Below, piece after piece: positions 50,800 to 60,049 of a DNA stretch of 64,000 nucleotides. The position numbers and the translations under genes are program-made. Source of the stretch: IDS-8 sp035304345. GTDB taxonomy: Bacteria; Pseudomonadota; Gammaproteobacteria; Steroidobacterales; Woeseiaceae. The notes under the pieces were generated by a model. It was not told the origin of the DNA. It saw only the letters and a list, made by a program, of their open reading frames with translations, and made no database searches. Within the stretch, counting starts at the first letter, position 1. Each line of letters opens with the position of its first letter. Where the stretch lies: assembly GCA_035304345.1 (NCBI GenBank), contig DATGQE010000022.1, forward strand, positions 62,001-126,000, written 5' to 3'.

Positions 50800-51330
50800 A
50801 TGATCAAAGTGAGCAAGCTCATTTGCCGGCCGGAAGCGGGAGCATTGCCGCACCTGGCGATCGACGAGATCTCCGGCGTGACGGTCCCGGTGCGGGACCT
50901 CGATCGCGCGATCGCCTTTTACCGCCGCGTCTTCGGATTCCGGGCCATCCGCACGGACCGGTCGCTGCCGCGCCGTGCCGTCACGCTGGCCGGTCCCGGC
51001 GGCGCCCTCATCGCACTGCACGAGCAGGCAAGCGGCGCGGAGCGCATCGTGCCGCTGCACCGGCGCTGGGGCTTCGTCGTCGCCGAGCTCGACCGCGTCC
51101 GCGAGCTCGCATGGGACCTCGGGGTAAAGGTCGCGGGCGGCAACGGCGAGGCGGATCACATCCGCCGCTGGCCGAACGGTCGCTCGCTCGTCGTCCGCGA
51201 CCCGGACGGCAACGAGATCGAGCTGGTCGAGGAGCACCGTGACCGGGCGGCAGGTCTCCTGCGCCGTCACTGCCCGGCCCGCCGGGCATGGCGCCGGTGG
51301 CGCGGCCAGGCCTCCTGCCAGGCCCGCTAG
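50800..51330 (+). CDS. VOC-family (glyoxalase/bleomycin-resistance fold) protein
   Basis: This 176-residue protein has one VOC domain in residues 20-145. ISGVTVPVRDLDRAIAFYRRVFGF starts the first beta-alpha-beta module, and DPDGNEIELVEE ends the second with the usual metal-site Glu. The last 30 residues are an Arg-rich extension of unknown use. VOC proteins bind a metal and act as isomerases, dioxygenases or drug-binding proteins; this one cannot be specified. GAGGAGAGA precedes the ATG. It is a single gene. Confidence 0.83.
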   Translation: MIKVSKLICRPEAGALPHLAIDEISGVTVPVRDLDRAIAFYRRVFGFRAIRTDRSLPRRAVTLAGPGGALIALHEQASGAERIVPLHRRWGFVVAELDRVRELAWDLGVKVAGGNGEADHIRRWPNGRSLVVRDPDGNEIELVEEHRDRAAGLLRRHCPARRAWRRWRGQASCQAR

Positions 51331-51436
51331 CAGCGCCTGCATCGCCCCCCTCCCGCGCCCCGGGGGCGTGCGCGGGTCGCCGTCCGGCGACAGTCCTTTA
51401 TCATGTCGGTCGTCCCCCGATCACCGGAACGATTGC

Positions 51437-52129
51437 ATGCCCCGACACCGCGAGCGACACACCACCGATCATTTCGGGTGGTTGCGGGCCGCCGTTCTCG
51501 GCGCCAACGACGGGATCCTCTCCACGGCGAGCCTCGTCGTCGGCGTGGCCTCCGCCGAGGTGGCGCGCGGCGAGGTGTGGATGGCGGGCGTGGCGAGCAT
51601 GGTGGCCGGCGCAATGTCGATGGCGGCCGGTGAATACGTGTCGGTCAGCTCGCAGGCGGACGCGGAGAAGGCGGAGCTTGCGCGCGAAAAGTGGGAGCTC
51701 GAGCGATTCGAGGAGCACGAGCTCAAGGAGCTGGAGAATATCTATGTCGAGCGCGGCCTCGACCGCGAGCTCGCACGCCAGGTGGCGATCCAGCTTCACG
51801 AGCACGACGCGCTGGCCGCCCACGCTCGCGACGAGCTGGGCATCACCGAGCGGCTCGCCGCGCGGCCGCTGCGCGCCGCGTCGGCATCGGCCGTCAGTTT
51901 CACCACCGGCGCCACCATCCCGCTGCTTTTGATCTGGGTGAGCGCCGTCGACCACCTCGCGCCGACGGTGGCCGCCGGATCCCTGGTCGCCCTCGCGCTG
52001 CTCGGCGCGGTGGCAGCCAGGGTGGGGGGCGCGAACGTGCTCAAGGGCGCCGCGCGCATCTTCGTGTGGGGTGCGATCGCGATGACGCTGACGGCGGCAG
52101 TGGGGACCGCGTTCGGCACGATCGTGTGA
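51437..52129 (+). CDS. VIT1/CCC1-family transporter
   Basis: This 230-residue protein has helices with the VIT signature (GWLRAAVLGANDGILSTASLVVGVASA at the N-terminus, then MVAGAMSMAAGEYVSVSSQAD). A charged cytoplasmic region (EHELKELENIYVERGLDRE) matches the metal-binding domain, and three further helices follow. Plant and yeast members move iron or manganese across the vacuole membrane; the bacterial ones probably export Fe2+ or Mn2+. TATCAT at 51399-51404 is a possible -10. The start ATG 51437 gives a complete N-terminal helix. It is convergent with the exonuclease gene. Confidence 0.92.
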   Translation: MPRHRERHTTDHFGWLRAAVLGANDGILSTASLVVGVASAEVARGEVWMAGVASMVAGAMSMAAGEYVSVSSQADAEKAELAREKWELERFEEHELKELENIYVERGLDRELARQVAIQLHEHDALAAHARDELGITERLAARPLRAASASAVSFTTGATIPLLLIWVSAVDHLAPTVAAGSLVALALLGAVAARVGGANVLKGAARIFVWGAIAMTLTAAVGTAFGTIV

Positions 52130-52147
52130 TCGACCGATCGGCGGCGA

Positions 52148-52831
52148 TCAACGCGCTTCCGGCGTTTCGCCGGCGCGCCGGCCGTTCCCCGTTTCGAGCA
52201 GGCGCCGATAGAGCCTCAGGTTCAGGTCGGCACCGGTGATCCCGGTGTGCTCGAGTGCCGTGCGCGGCTCGTCCGGGACCTCGAAATGCGCGGCGAGCCG
52301 CTGGCCGTGCAGGAGGCGCAGGCCGAGGCCCCACGCCATCGAGGGAATGTCGAGAACGTAGTAATAGTAGAGATCGTTGCGGCTGCGGCCGACGGATCTC
52401 ATGAAGTGGTCGAGGAAGGCGGCGTCGAACTGGGAGTTGTGAGCGACCATGACAATCCGCTTCCCGCCCGCATGACGGCGATGGAACGCGAGCAGGCGTT
52501 CGGCGGCGTCCGCCGGTCGTAGCGCGCCGAGCTCGTTCCAGCGTTCGACGGCAAAGCCGTTCACCGCAGCCGCCTCCGGGCTCGTGCGCTCCGGGTGCTG
52601 CGGCATGATGCGCAGGAACAGGCGATCGATCTCCTCGCCCTCGAGATCCGCGAGGATCACGCCGATGTCGATCATCTCGTGGTGCCCGGGCACGAGGCCG
52701 GTCGTTTCGACGTCCACGAACGCCAGCAGCCATTCCTCCGGGCGGTCGGCCGGCGCGGGCAGCTCCGCCCGCAGGGCCGGCGCGGCCGCCACGACGGCGC
52801 ACAGCAGGGTGAAGCGGCGGATCGCGGGCAT
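52148..52831 (-). CDS. Exported 3'-5' exonuclease of the DEDDh/RNase T type
   Basis: This 227-residue protein begins with a clear signal peptide (MPAIRRFTLLCAVVAAAPALRA is the first 22 residues in two overlapping parts: a basic start and a hydrophobic core to A22). It continues as a DEDDh exonuclease: D40 and E42 in FVDVETTGL, a later HNSQFDAAF motif near residue 140, and a final His/Asp pair. The fold matches RNase T and the DNA polymerase III epsilon exonuclease. Enzymes of this kind are normally cytoplasmic, so a secretion signal is unusual. AGGAG precedes ATG 52829-52831. If exported, it could degrade nucleic acid in the periplasm, possibly together with the 5'-nucleotidase encoded 1.5 kb away. 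Confidence 0.8.
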   Translation of the reverse strand: MPAIRRFTLLCAVVAAAPALRAELPAPADRPEEWLLAFVDVETTGLVPGHHEMIDIGVILADLEGEEIDRLFLRIMPQHPERTSPEAAAVNGFAVERWNELGALRPADAAERLLAFHRRHAGGKRIVMVAHNSQFDAAFLDHFMRSVGRSRNDLYYYYVLDIPSMAWGLGLRLLHGQRLAAHFEVPDEPRTALEHTGITGADLNLRLYRRLLETGNGRRAGETPEAR

Positions 52832-53016
52832 GTCGTTCTCCTGTCGTTGGTTGTCCGGGGGCTTCTCGTCGGGATTGTCATGCTGCCGGACGTCCGGCGC
52901 GACAGCTCCTCGGACCATTGCCGTTGCGCCGGCAGCGCCAGGCAAGGTGCCATTCCTTCGTTTCCATGGCAGTGCTATGTTCGGCGCCGCTGCTTCCTTC
53001 GACACCGGGGTGTGAG

Positions 53017-54288
53017 ATGAAAAGGGCGTTCCTTGCCGTCCTGCTGGCGGCTGCCTGCGGTCCTGCGCACGCGGCAACCGTCTACATCCGCGCGGGCCAG
53101 CTCCTCGATACGCTCGACGGGCGCCTGCGCGCCGACCAGGTCATCGTCGTGGAGGGTGAGCGGATCACGCAGGTGGCCCCGAGCCGCGACGTCGAGATCC
53201 CGGCCGGCGCGCAGGTGATCGACCTGTCGGCGCAGACGGTGCTGCCGGGGCTCATCGACATGCACACGCACCTGACCGGCGACCATCGCTTCCACGGCTA
53301 CGAGTCGCTCGGGATCTCGGTGCCGCGCGAGGCGCTCTACGGCGTGCTGAACGCGAAGAAGACGCTGCTCGCGGGCTTCACCTCGGTGCGCAACGTGGGC
53401 GCGGGCGGTTACAGCGACGTCGCGCTCAGGGATGCGATCGCCGCCGGCGAGATCGACGGCCCGCGCATGCGCGCGTCCGGGCCGGCGCTCGGCATCACGG
53501 GCGGTCACTGCGACAACAACCTGCTGCCGCCGGAGTACGGCGACAAGGGTGCCGGCGTCGCCGACGGCCCGTGGGCGGTGCGCACGAAAGTGCGCGAGAT
53601 CATCAAGGGCGGCGCCGACGTCATCAAGTTCTGCGCGACCGGCGGCGTGCTCTCGAAAGGCGACAGCGTCGGCGGCCAGCAGTACACGCTGGAGGAGATG
53701 CGGGCGCTGGTCGAGGAGGCACACCAGCACGGGCGCAAGGTGGCGGCGCACGCGCACGGCACCGAGGGCATCAAGGCGGCGATCCTCGCGGGCGTCGATT
53801 CGATCGAGCACTCGAGCCTGATCGACGCGGAGGGCATCCGGCTGGCGAAGCAGCACGGCACCTTCCTCGTCATGGACATCTATAACCACAGCTTCATCAT
53901 GGAGCACGGCGCCTCGGTGGGGATGCTCCCGGAATCGCTGGAGAAGGAGCGCCAGGTCGGGCAGGCGCAACGCGACAACTTCCGCAAGGCATTCACGGGC
54001 GGCGCGCGCATGGCCTTCGGCAGCGACAGCGGCGTGTATCCGCACGGCGACAACGGCAGGCAGTTCGCGGTCATGGTCGAGTACGGCATGACGCCGCTGC
54101 AGGCGATCCAGGCCGCGACGATCCACGCCGCCGAGCTGATCGGCTGGCCGGAGGACGTGGGCGCCATCGCGGCCGGCCGCTACGCCGACATCATCGCGGT
54201 CACCGGCAACCCGCTGGAGAACGTGCGCTTGCTGGAGAACGTGTCGTTCGTGATGAAGGGCGGCAAGGTCTACAAGTCGGACCTGTAG
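53017..54288 (+). CDS. Exported metal-dependent amidohydrolase (prolidase/imidazolonepropionase-like)
   Basis: This 423-residue protein has a signal peptide cleaved after AHA (about residue 19). The amidohydrolase barrel follows, with H83 and H85 (MHTHL), a Lys in VIKFCATGG that should be carbamylated, metal-site His residues in AAHAHG and IEHSS, and the catalytic Asp in FGSDSG. These motifs match the Sgx9260/Xaa-Pro or Xaa-Arg dipeptidase type, and the enzyme probably cuts dipeptides or acyl-amides in the periplasm. The ATG at 53017 begins the signal peptide with a basic start. The gene is divergent from the exonuclease gene. Confidence 0.9.
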   Translation: MKRAFLAVLLAAACGPAHAATVYIRAGQLLDTLDGRLRADQVIVVEGERITQVAPSRDVEIPAGAQVIDLSAQTVLPGLIDMHTHLTGDHRFHGYESLGISVPREALYGVLNAKKTLLAGFTSVRNVGAGGYSDVALRDAIAAGEIDGPRMRASGPALGITGGHCDNNLLPPEYGDKGAGVADGPWAVRTKVREIIKGGADVIKFCATGGVLSKGDSVGGQQYTLEEMRALVEEAHQHGRKVAAHAHGTEGIKAAILAGVDSIEHSSLIDAEGIRLAKQHGTFLVMDIYNHSFIMEHGASVGMLPESLEKERQVGQAQRDNFRKAFTGGARMAFGSDSGVYPHGDNGRQFAVMVEYGMTPLQAIQAATIHAAELIGWPEDVGAIAAGRYADIIAVTGNPLENVRLLENVSFVMKGGKVYKSDL

Positions 54289-54345
54289 GACGGCGCACCG
54301 CGCGCGACGGGAACGGGCCGGTTGCGGCGGGTTCGGTGCCTGCGC

Positions 54346-55959
54346 CTACGGGAGGGCACGGATGCGGCCGGGGCGCTCGGGCGTGACAGGCGAATGACGG
54401 TGCAGGTAATCGCGCAGCGCCTCGATGTCGATGACGCCCTCCACCGGATCCCTGCCTTCGGCCAGCACGGTGAACCCGTCGCCGCCGGCGGCCAGGAAGC
54501 TGTTGACCGTCACCCGGTACTCCGCGTCCGGCTCGATCGGGGCGCCGCCGATGGCGATCGAGGACGGGACGACGCGCGCGCCGTCGGGAGCGCTGCGGCT
54601 CCAGGCATAGGTGAACCCTTCCGACGGTGACAGCATGTTCGCTGCGGGTTGCCCCGCCCACTGCTGCTCGAGCAGCTCGCGGATCTGCGCGCCCGTGAGG
54701 GTCAGGGTCACCAGCGTGTTGCCGAACGGCTGGACCGCGGCGATCTCGGCAAAGGTGACCTCTCCCGGGCGCTCCTGCCCGGTGGGCGCGTACAGCAGGT
54801 CCGTGCGCACGCCGCCCGCGTTCATGAACGCGACCACGGCTCCCGCATCCCGGGTGGCGGCAAGCTGCGCATCGGCGATAAGCGCCCCGAGCAGCGACTC
54901 GCCGGCCGCGTCGGGCTGCTTCGTGACGTCGGCCGTCACCGTGCCGACGACCTGCCGCGAGACCGTTTCCGCGCGGGCCCGGTATTCGGCCACGAGCGCC
55001 GCGACGTCGTCGGCCGGCGGAATGTCGTGGGTGACCGGCACGTTGTCGAGGCGGACTACCGCCAGGTCACCGGTGCGCCGGTCGAGCCTGGCGTCGATCT
55101 CCGTGTACCAGCGGCCGAACGACCCGGCGCTCGTGACCGGGCGGCCGTCGATCACGCACAGGTAGTGGCGGTGCGTGTGCCCGGTGACGAACAGGTCGAT
55201 CGCCGGATCGCTGCGTCGCACGATGTCGACGATCGGCCCGCGGAAGTCGCGGCACTCGTCCTCGCTCCCCTCGGCGGGATAGCCGCCTTGGTGAATGACG
55301 ACGACGATGGCCTCGATTCCCTGCTCCCGGATGGCGCCGACGAGCGCGTTGATCGTTTCGACCTCGTCCTCGAACGAGAGCCCGGCGATGCCCGAGGCGA
55401 CGACGACCGACGGCGTATCCCTGAGCGGCAGCCCGATGAACGCGACCGGGATGCCGTCGTACCGGCGGACCGTGTACGCCGGCAGCAGCGTGTCCCCGGT
55501 CGCTTCGACGACGACGTTGGCGGCGAGGATCTCGAAGCCGGCACCCGCGAAGTCCGGGTCGCCGCCCTCGCGGGGCCCGCCCTGCTGCATCCTGAGGAGC
55601 TCTTCCCAGCCCTCGTCGAACTCGTGGTTGCCGGCGGCGTTCAAGTCGAGGCCGAGCAGGTCGGCGGCCATGATCGCGGGCTCGTCGTGAAACAGGCCGG
55701 ACGTCAGCGGCGTCGCGCCGATGAGGTCGCCCGCCGAGACCGTGACCGTGTGCCCGGCCTGCTCCCTGGCCCGGCGAAGGTGGGCAGCGAGCCACGCGGC
55801 GCCGCCGAGATCGGGAACCGGCGGGTCGAGGTTGCCGTGGAAATCGTTGATCGCGAGGATCCTGAGCGCGACGTGATCGTCGCCGGCGGGCGGCGGTGCG
55901 GCGCAACCGGCCAGCGCGACGACGACGAGCAGCGCCCGCCAAGATCGACCCCGTTGCAT
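54346..55959 (-). CDS. 5'-nucleotidase/metallophosphatase lipoprotein (UshA-like)
   Basis: This 537-residue protein has lipobox LAGCAA at about residues 16-21. The N-terminal calcineurin-like metallophosphatase domain shows NDFHGN, SAGDLIG, GNHEFD and GHTHRHY, the metal-ligand blocks. The C-terminal 5'-nucleotidase domain has MNAGGVRTDL and VQPFGNTLVTLTLTG. It should dephosphorylate nucleotides or related esters in the periplasm or at the outer membrane. It lies convergent with the amidohydrolase gene, 57 bp apart. No sulfate or choline motif hints at another substrate. Confidence 0.93.
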   Translation of the reverse strand: MQRGRSWRALLVVVALAGCAAPPPAGDDHVALRILAINDFHGNLDPPVPDLGGAAWLAAHLRRAREQAGHTVTVSAGDLIGATPLTSGLFHDEPAIMAADLLGLDLNAAGNHEFDEGWEELLRMQQGGPREGGDPDFAGAGFEILAANVVVEATGDTLLPAYTVRRYDGIPVAFIGLPLRDTPSVVVASGIAGLSFEDEVETINALVGAIREQGIEAIVVVIHQGGYPAEGSEDECRDFRGPIVDIVRRSDPAIDLFVTGHTHRHYLCVIDGRPVTSAGSFGRWYTEIDARLDRRTGDLAVVRLDNVPVTHDIPPADDVAALVAEYRARAETVSRQVVGTVTADVTKQPDAAGESLLGALIADAQLAATRDAGAVVAFMNAGGVRTDLLYAPTGQERPGEVTFAEIAAVQPFGNTLVTLTLTGAQIRELLEQQWAGQPAANMLSPSEGFTYAWSRSAPDGARVVPSSIAIGGAPIEPDAEYRVTVNSFLAAGGDGFTVLAEGRDPVEGVIDIEALRDYLHRHSPVTPERPGRIRALP

Positions 55960-56078
55960 GCTGTACGTCCCGGCTCCCCGAAGCGGGAGACGTTAGTGAG
56001 AAAGGAGAGCCGAGGCAACTCGGCGGGAATCGGCGCCGCTTGACCACGGCCCCGGTTGCATCGATAGTGCGGGTGCCT

Positions 56079-56780
56079 ATGAACTTCCCGGGCAACTTCA
56101 GGCGCCTGGGCGCCATCGAGATCGACGGGCTTCGCGAGCGCGCGCTCGCGCTCACGGACGAGGACTGGGCTCGCGAGTCGATCCGCCAGCAGCGCTACGA
56201 GGTGCACCGGGACACCGAAACCATCCCGCTCGTTTACGACCTCGATTTCCGTCACCGGGACGGAACGCGCCGCCCGGCGCTCGCGAAGTTCGAGCCCGCG
56301 CTGCGGCCCGCGCTCGCGCTCGTCGCCGATCACTACGAGAACAGCCCGGCGGGCAGGGACCTCTGCGCGCGCTTCGGTCTCGGCTGGTTCGTGCGCGCGA
56401 CGCTGGTGCGGCTCAGGCCCGGCGGGCGTATCGCGGCGCACCACGACATGAACTTTTCGCTCGCGCATTCGCACCGGGTACACCTGCCCGTGATCACGAA
56501 CGACGACGTGCGGTTCACCGTGGGCAGCGAAACGCTGAACCTGAAGCCGGGCGAAGTCTGGGAGATCAACAACCGCCGCCTGCACGCGGTGGCCAACGAG
56601 GGCACGACGGAGCGCGTGCACGTGATCCTCGATTTCGTGCTGCCCGGAGAGCAGTGCTGCTGCGGCGCGAAGCGGCACCCGGACGTGCCGTGCACGCCTG
56701 CCCGCTGCCTCGAGACGGATCGCATGCGCATTCCGTGCACCTGTCACCCGGAGGAGGCGGGCGCATGCCTCGCGTCCTGA
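56079..56780 (+). CDS. Aspartyl/asparaginyl beta-hydroxylase-domain enzyme with cysteine-rich tail
   Basis: This 233-residue 2-oxoglutarate/Fe(II) enzyme carries the iron ligands H121 and D123 (AHHDM) and a distal H169 in RRLHAVANEG, with an Arg in RVHV about ten residues on for 2-oxoglutarate. The first 190 residues form the double-stranded beta-helix. The last 42 residues contain eight Cys (CCC, then single Cys in PC, RC, PC, TC and AC), unusual for the family and suggestive of a metal-binding or redox tail. The ATG follows GTGCGGGTGCC without a clear ribosome site. A sulfotransferase gene starts 27 bp after the stop, so both may modify the same product. Confidence 0.85.
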   Translation: MNFPGNFRRLGAIEIDGLRERALALTDEDWARESIRQQRYEVHRDTETIPLVYDLDFRHRDGTRRPALAKFEPALRPALALVADHYENSPAGRDLCARFGLGWFVRATLVRLRPGGRIAAHHDMNFSLAHSHRVHLPVITNDDVRFTVGSETLNLKPGEVWEINNRRLHAVANEGTTERVHVILDFVLPGEQCCCGAKRHPDVPCTPARCLETDRMRIPCTCHPEEAGACLAS

Positions 56781-56807
56781 CAGGCGCGCCACACGCCGTG
56801 CGCTGAC

Positions 56808-57752
56808 GTGCGCCCGCGCGTCGACCTCGTGCAGGCGGCGCTGGCTGCGACCGCCGGCTACCCGCCCGCCGCCGTCGCGGCGATCCTCGAGCGGCCGCTC
56901 GTCATCCTGTCCGCCCCGCGCTCGGGCAGCACGCTGCTGTTCGATCTCCTGAAGCGGCTCCCCGGGCTCTGGACGATCGGGGGCGAAAGCCACGCGATCT
57001 TCAACGCGTTTCCCGGACTGCGCGCGGAGAACGCGGCCTTCGATTCCGGCAGTCTCGGCGCCGGCCACGCGGATCCCGTCACCTGCGAGCGGATGCGCGC
57101 CTGCTTCCTGTTCCTGCTGCGCGATCACACCGGCGTCCGCTACCTGGACCGCGAGCCCGCTGCGCGGCCGCGCCGGGCTTTGCTCGTGGAGAAGACGCCG
57201 CGCAACGCGCTGAACGTGCCGTTTCTCCTGCGCGTGTTCGCGGACGCACGGTTCCTTTATCTGCACCGCGAGCCGCGCGGCGCCGTCGCGAGCCTGATCG
57301 AGGCCTGGCACGTGGGGCTCGAAACCGGCCGCTTCTCGACCTTTCCCGACCTGCCGGGCTGGGATCGGCGCACGTGGTGCTTCCTGCTGCCGCCCGGCTG
57401 GCGTGCGCTGCGGGGCCGGCCGCTGGCCGAGATCGCGGCGTTCCAGTGGCGGGCCGCGAACGAGGCCGTGCTCCGGTCGCTCGCGGCGCTTCCCCCCGCA
57501 CGCTGGATGGCCATGCGCTACGAGGCGCTGGTGCGCGATCCGGCGGCGGAGCTCCGGCGCGTGGCGGCATTCCTCGGCATCGACGGGGCCGACCTCCCGT
57601 CGCCGCCGGTTCCCCTGCCGCTCTCGCCCACCGCGCTGTCCCTGCCCGACCCCGGCAAGTGGCGGCGCCACGCCGACGCCCTTGGGCCGCTCCTCCCCGC
57701 ACTCGAGGCGGTCGCGGCCCGCATCGACGAGGCCTGCCGCCGGTGCTCCTGA
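56808..57752 (+). CDS. Sulfotransferase family protein
   Basis: This 314-residue enzyme has the 5'-phosphosulfate loop of sulfotransferases, PRSGST at residues 37-42, after a short N-terminus. A later block, LHREPRGAVASLIEAW, matches the 3'-phosphate-binding motif. The rest is Ala/Arg/Leu-rich with a plausible helical core. It would move a sulfo group from PAPS to an unknown hydroxyl or amine. The start is GTG 56808; no ribosome site is evident. It lies 27 bp after the hydroxylase gene, so hydroxylation followed by sulfation is an attractive but untested idea. No PAPS synthesis gene is nearby. Confidence 0.85.
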   Translation: MRPRVDLVQAALAATAGYPPAAVAAILERPLVILSAPRSGSTLLFDLLKRLPGLWTIGGESHAIFNAFPGLRAENAAFDSGSLGAGHADPVTCERMRACFLFLLRDHTGVRYLDREPAARPRRALLVEKTPRNALNVPFLLRVFADARFLYLHREPRGAVASLIEAWHVGLETGRFSTFPDLPGWDRRTWCFLLPPGWRALRGRPLAEIAAFQWRAANEAVLRSLAALPPARWMAMRYEALVRDPAAELRRVAAFLGIDGADLPSPPVPLPLSPTALSLPDPGKWRRHADALGPLLPALEAVAARIDEACRRCS

Positions 57753-57864
57753 GATCGCTCGCCGGCCGGCCGAGGCGAGACAGCGGGCGCGTTTTGCGTT
57801 ACCGTCGCGCGGGCCGCCACCGGGGAGCGGCGGCCGAGAACAAGAGCAAGCAGGGGGCCACTCG

Positions 57865-59826
57865 ATGAGCAACACCAACATGCGGCAGATGTCGGCGCGT
57901 GCCGTGATCCTCGCCGTCGTGCTCGCCGTCATCCTGGCCGCGGCGAACGCCTACCTCGGGCTGTTCGCGGGCCTGACCGTGGCGACGGCCATCCCGGCGG
58001 CGGTCGTGTCGATGGGTGTCCTGCGCGTCCTGGGCGGCGGCACCATTCTCGAGAACAACATCGTGCAGACCGGCGCCTCCGCGGGCTCCTCCATCGCGGC
58101 CGGCGTGATCTTCACGCTGCCCGCCCTCGTGATCCTCGGCTACTGGGACGACTTCCGTTACTCGTGGGTGCTCGCCATCGCTGGCCTGGGCGGCCTGCTC
58201 GGCGTGCTGTTCTCCGTGCCGCTTCGGCGCACCATGATCGTCGAGAATCCACTGCCGTTCCCGGAGGGCAAGGCCGCCGCCGAGGTCCTGAAAGCGGGCG
58301 ACAACCCCGGCCCGGGACTTCGCATCCTCGCCAAGGCCGGCGCCATCGGCGCTGTCGTGAAGCTCTGCGCCGAGAGCGCGCTGCGCATCATTCCGGACAA
58401 CTGGGTGCTCTCGACCTACGTCGCCGGCGGCAAGAGCATCGCCTACATCGGCACCGGGCTCTCGCCGGCGCTGCTCGGCGTCGGCTACATCGTCGGCGTC
58501 AACGTCGGCATCGTCGTCGTGTCGGGCTCGATCCTGTCCTGGCATTTCGCCATCCCGATCTACCACGCGTTCTTCCTCGACACCGATCCGGCGCTCGCGG
58601 CGAGGGTCGCCACCCTCGATTCCGCGGCCGCCGGCGGCGCGATCTGGGGCGCGAAGGTCCGTTACCTCGGCGTCGGCGCCATGCTGATCGGCGGCATCTG
58701 GACCCTGTTCTCGCTGCGCAAGTCGCTGGTTTCCGGCATCAGGAGCGGGCTCGCGGCCGCGCGCCGCGGCGCGGGTCAGGTCGTGGCCGAAACCGAGCGC
58801 GACCTGCCGATGACCTGGATGCTCATCGCGCTGGTGCTGTTCGTGCTGCCGCTCGGCGGGCTGTACCAGGCGATCGTCGGCCAGTGGACGGTAAGCGTGC
58901 CGATGACGATCATCATGATCGTCGCGGGCTTCGTGTTCGTGTCCGTGTCCGCCTATCTCGCGGGCCTCGTCGGCTCCTCGAACAACCCGGTCTCGGGCAT
59001 CACCATCGCGACCATCCTGTTCGCCTCGGTCGTGCTCCTGTTCCTGCTGGGCCGCGATTCCGACATCGGCGCCGTCGCCGCGATCATGATCGGCGCTGTC
59101 GTGTGCTGCGCGGCGGCGGTCGGCGGCGACAACCTCCAGGACCTGAAGGCCGGCTACCTCGTCGGGGCCACGCCCTGGAAGCAGCAGCTCATGCTCGGCA
59201 TCGGCGCGCTGTCCTGCGCTTTCATCATGGCGCCCATGCTGAACCTGCTCGACGCCGCGTACGGCATCGGCGTCGCGCCCACGCCGGAGAAGCCGAACCC
59301 GCTCGGCGCGCCGCAGGCCACGCTGATGGCCGCCGTCGCGAGCGGCATGTTCGGCGGGCAACTGCCGTGGATCATGATCGGCATCGGCGTCGCCATCGGC
59401 ATCGTCGTGATCGTGCTGGACGAGATCCTGAAGGCGCGCAACTCGAGCTTCCGCGTGCCGGTGCTCGCCGCCGCCATCGGCATCTACCTGCCGCTGGAGC
59501 TGATGGTCCCCATCTTCATCGGCGGCCTGCTGTCCTGGATGGTGGAGCGCTACCACGGACTGAAAGGCGACGGCGCCGAGCGTGACCGCATCCACCGGCC
59601 GGGCACGCTGTTCGCGGCCGGCCTGATTACGGGCGAGGCGCTCATGGGCATCGCCGTTGCCATCCCGATCGTGGCCACCGCGGACCGCGACGTGCTCGCC
59701 GTGCCGGAAATGCTCCAGCTCGGCCAGTGGTTCGGGCTCGTGGTGCTGGCGGCGGTCGGCTGGCTCATGTACCGCACTGGCACGAAAGGCGACGCGCTCG
59801 GCGAAGCACGCGCCGGCCCGCGCTGA
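57865..59826 (+). CDS. OPT family oligopeptide transporter
   Basis: This 653-residue membrane protein has about 15 transmembrane helices and OPT-family motifs: NAYLGLFAGLTVATAIPAAV at the N-terminus, ENNIVQTGASAGSS, and NPLPFPEGKAAAEVL. Later blocks SSNNPVSGIT and GDNLQDLKAGYLVGATP also fit. OPT proteins take up oligopeptides or metal chelates by proton symport, and bacterial substrates are mostly unknown. The ATG is preceded by GCAGGGGGCC. It runs in the same direction as the hydroxylase and sulfotransferase genes, 112 bp after the latter, so it may be part of the same transcription unit. Confidence 0.93.
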   Translation: MSNTNMRQMSARAVILAVVLAVILAAANAYLGLFAGLTVATAIPAAVVSMGVLRVLGGGTILENNIVQTGASAGSSIAAGVIFTLPALVILGYWDDFRYSWVLAIAGLGGLLGVLFSVPLRRTMIVENPLPFPEGKAAAEVLKAGDNPGPGLRILAKAGAIGAVVKLCAESALRIIPDNWVLSTYVAGGKSIAYIGTGLSPALLGVGYIVGVNVGIVVVSGSILSWHFAIPIYHAFFLDTDPALAARVATLDSAAAGGAIWGAKVRYLGVGAMLIGGIWTLFSLRKSLVSGIRSGLAAARRGAGQVVAETERDLPMTWMLIALVLFVLPLGGLYQAIVGQWTVSVPMTIIMIVAGFVFVSVSAYLAGLVGSSNNPVSGITIATILFASVVLLFLLGRDSDIGAVAAIMIGAVVCCAAAVGGDNLQDLKAGYLVGATPWKQQLMLGIGALSCAFIMAPMLNLLDAAYGIGVAPTPEKPNPLGAPQATLMAAVASGMFGGQLPWIMIGIGVAIGIVVIVLDEILKARNSSFRVPVLAAAIGIYLPLELMVPIFIGGLLSWMVERYHGLKGDGAERDRIHRPGTLFAAGLITGEALMGIAVAIPIVATADRDVLAVPEMLQLGQWFGLVVLAAVGWLMYRTGTKGDALGEARAGPR

Positions 59827-60049
59827 CCGGGCCGTTTCCCGCGTCGCAGGAATGTGCGCCAGCGATTTGATGCTGCAGCGCAATTTCGGTTAGTTTCGTA
59901 CCCGGGAGCTTGGGCAATCCCGTTCGGCCTCGCCGCCGACGACACTGCATGACGTCCGGCCTGCCGCGGAAACGCGGCGCGGCAGGCGTCGTGCACGCCC
60001 GCGCCCCGCAAGAACGAAATCGAATCACGGGTGCTCAGGGAGGATCGCC

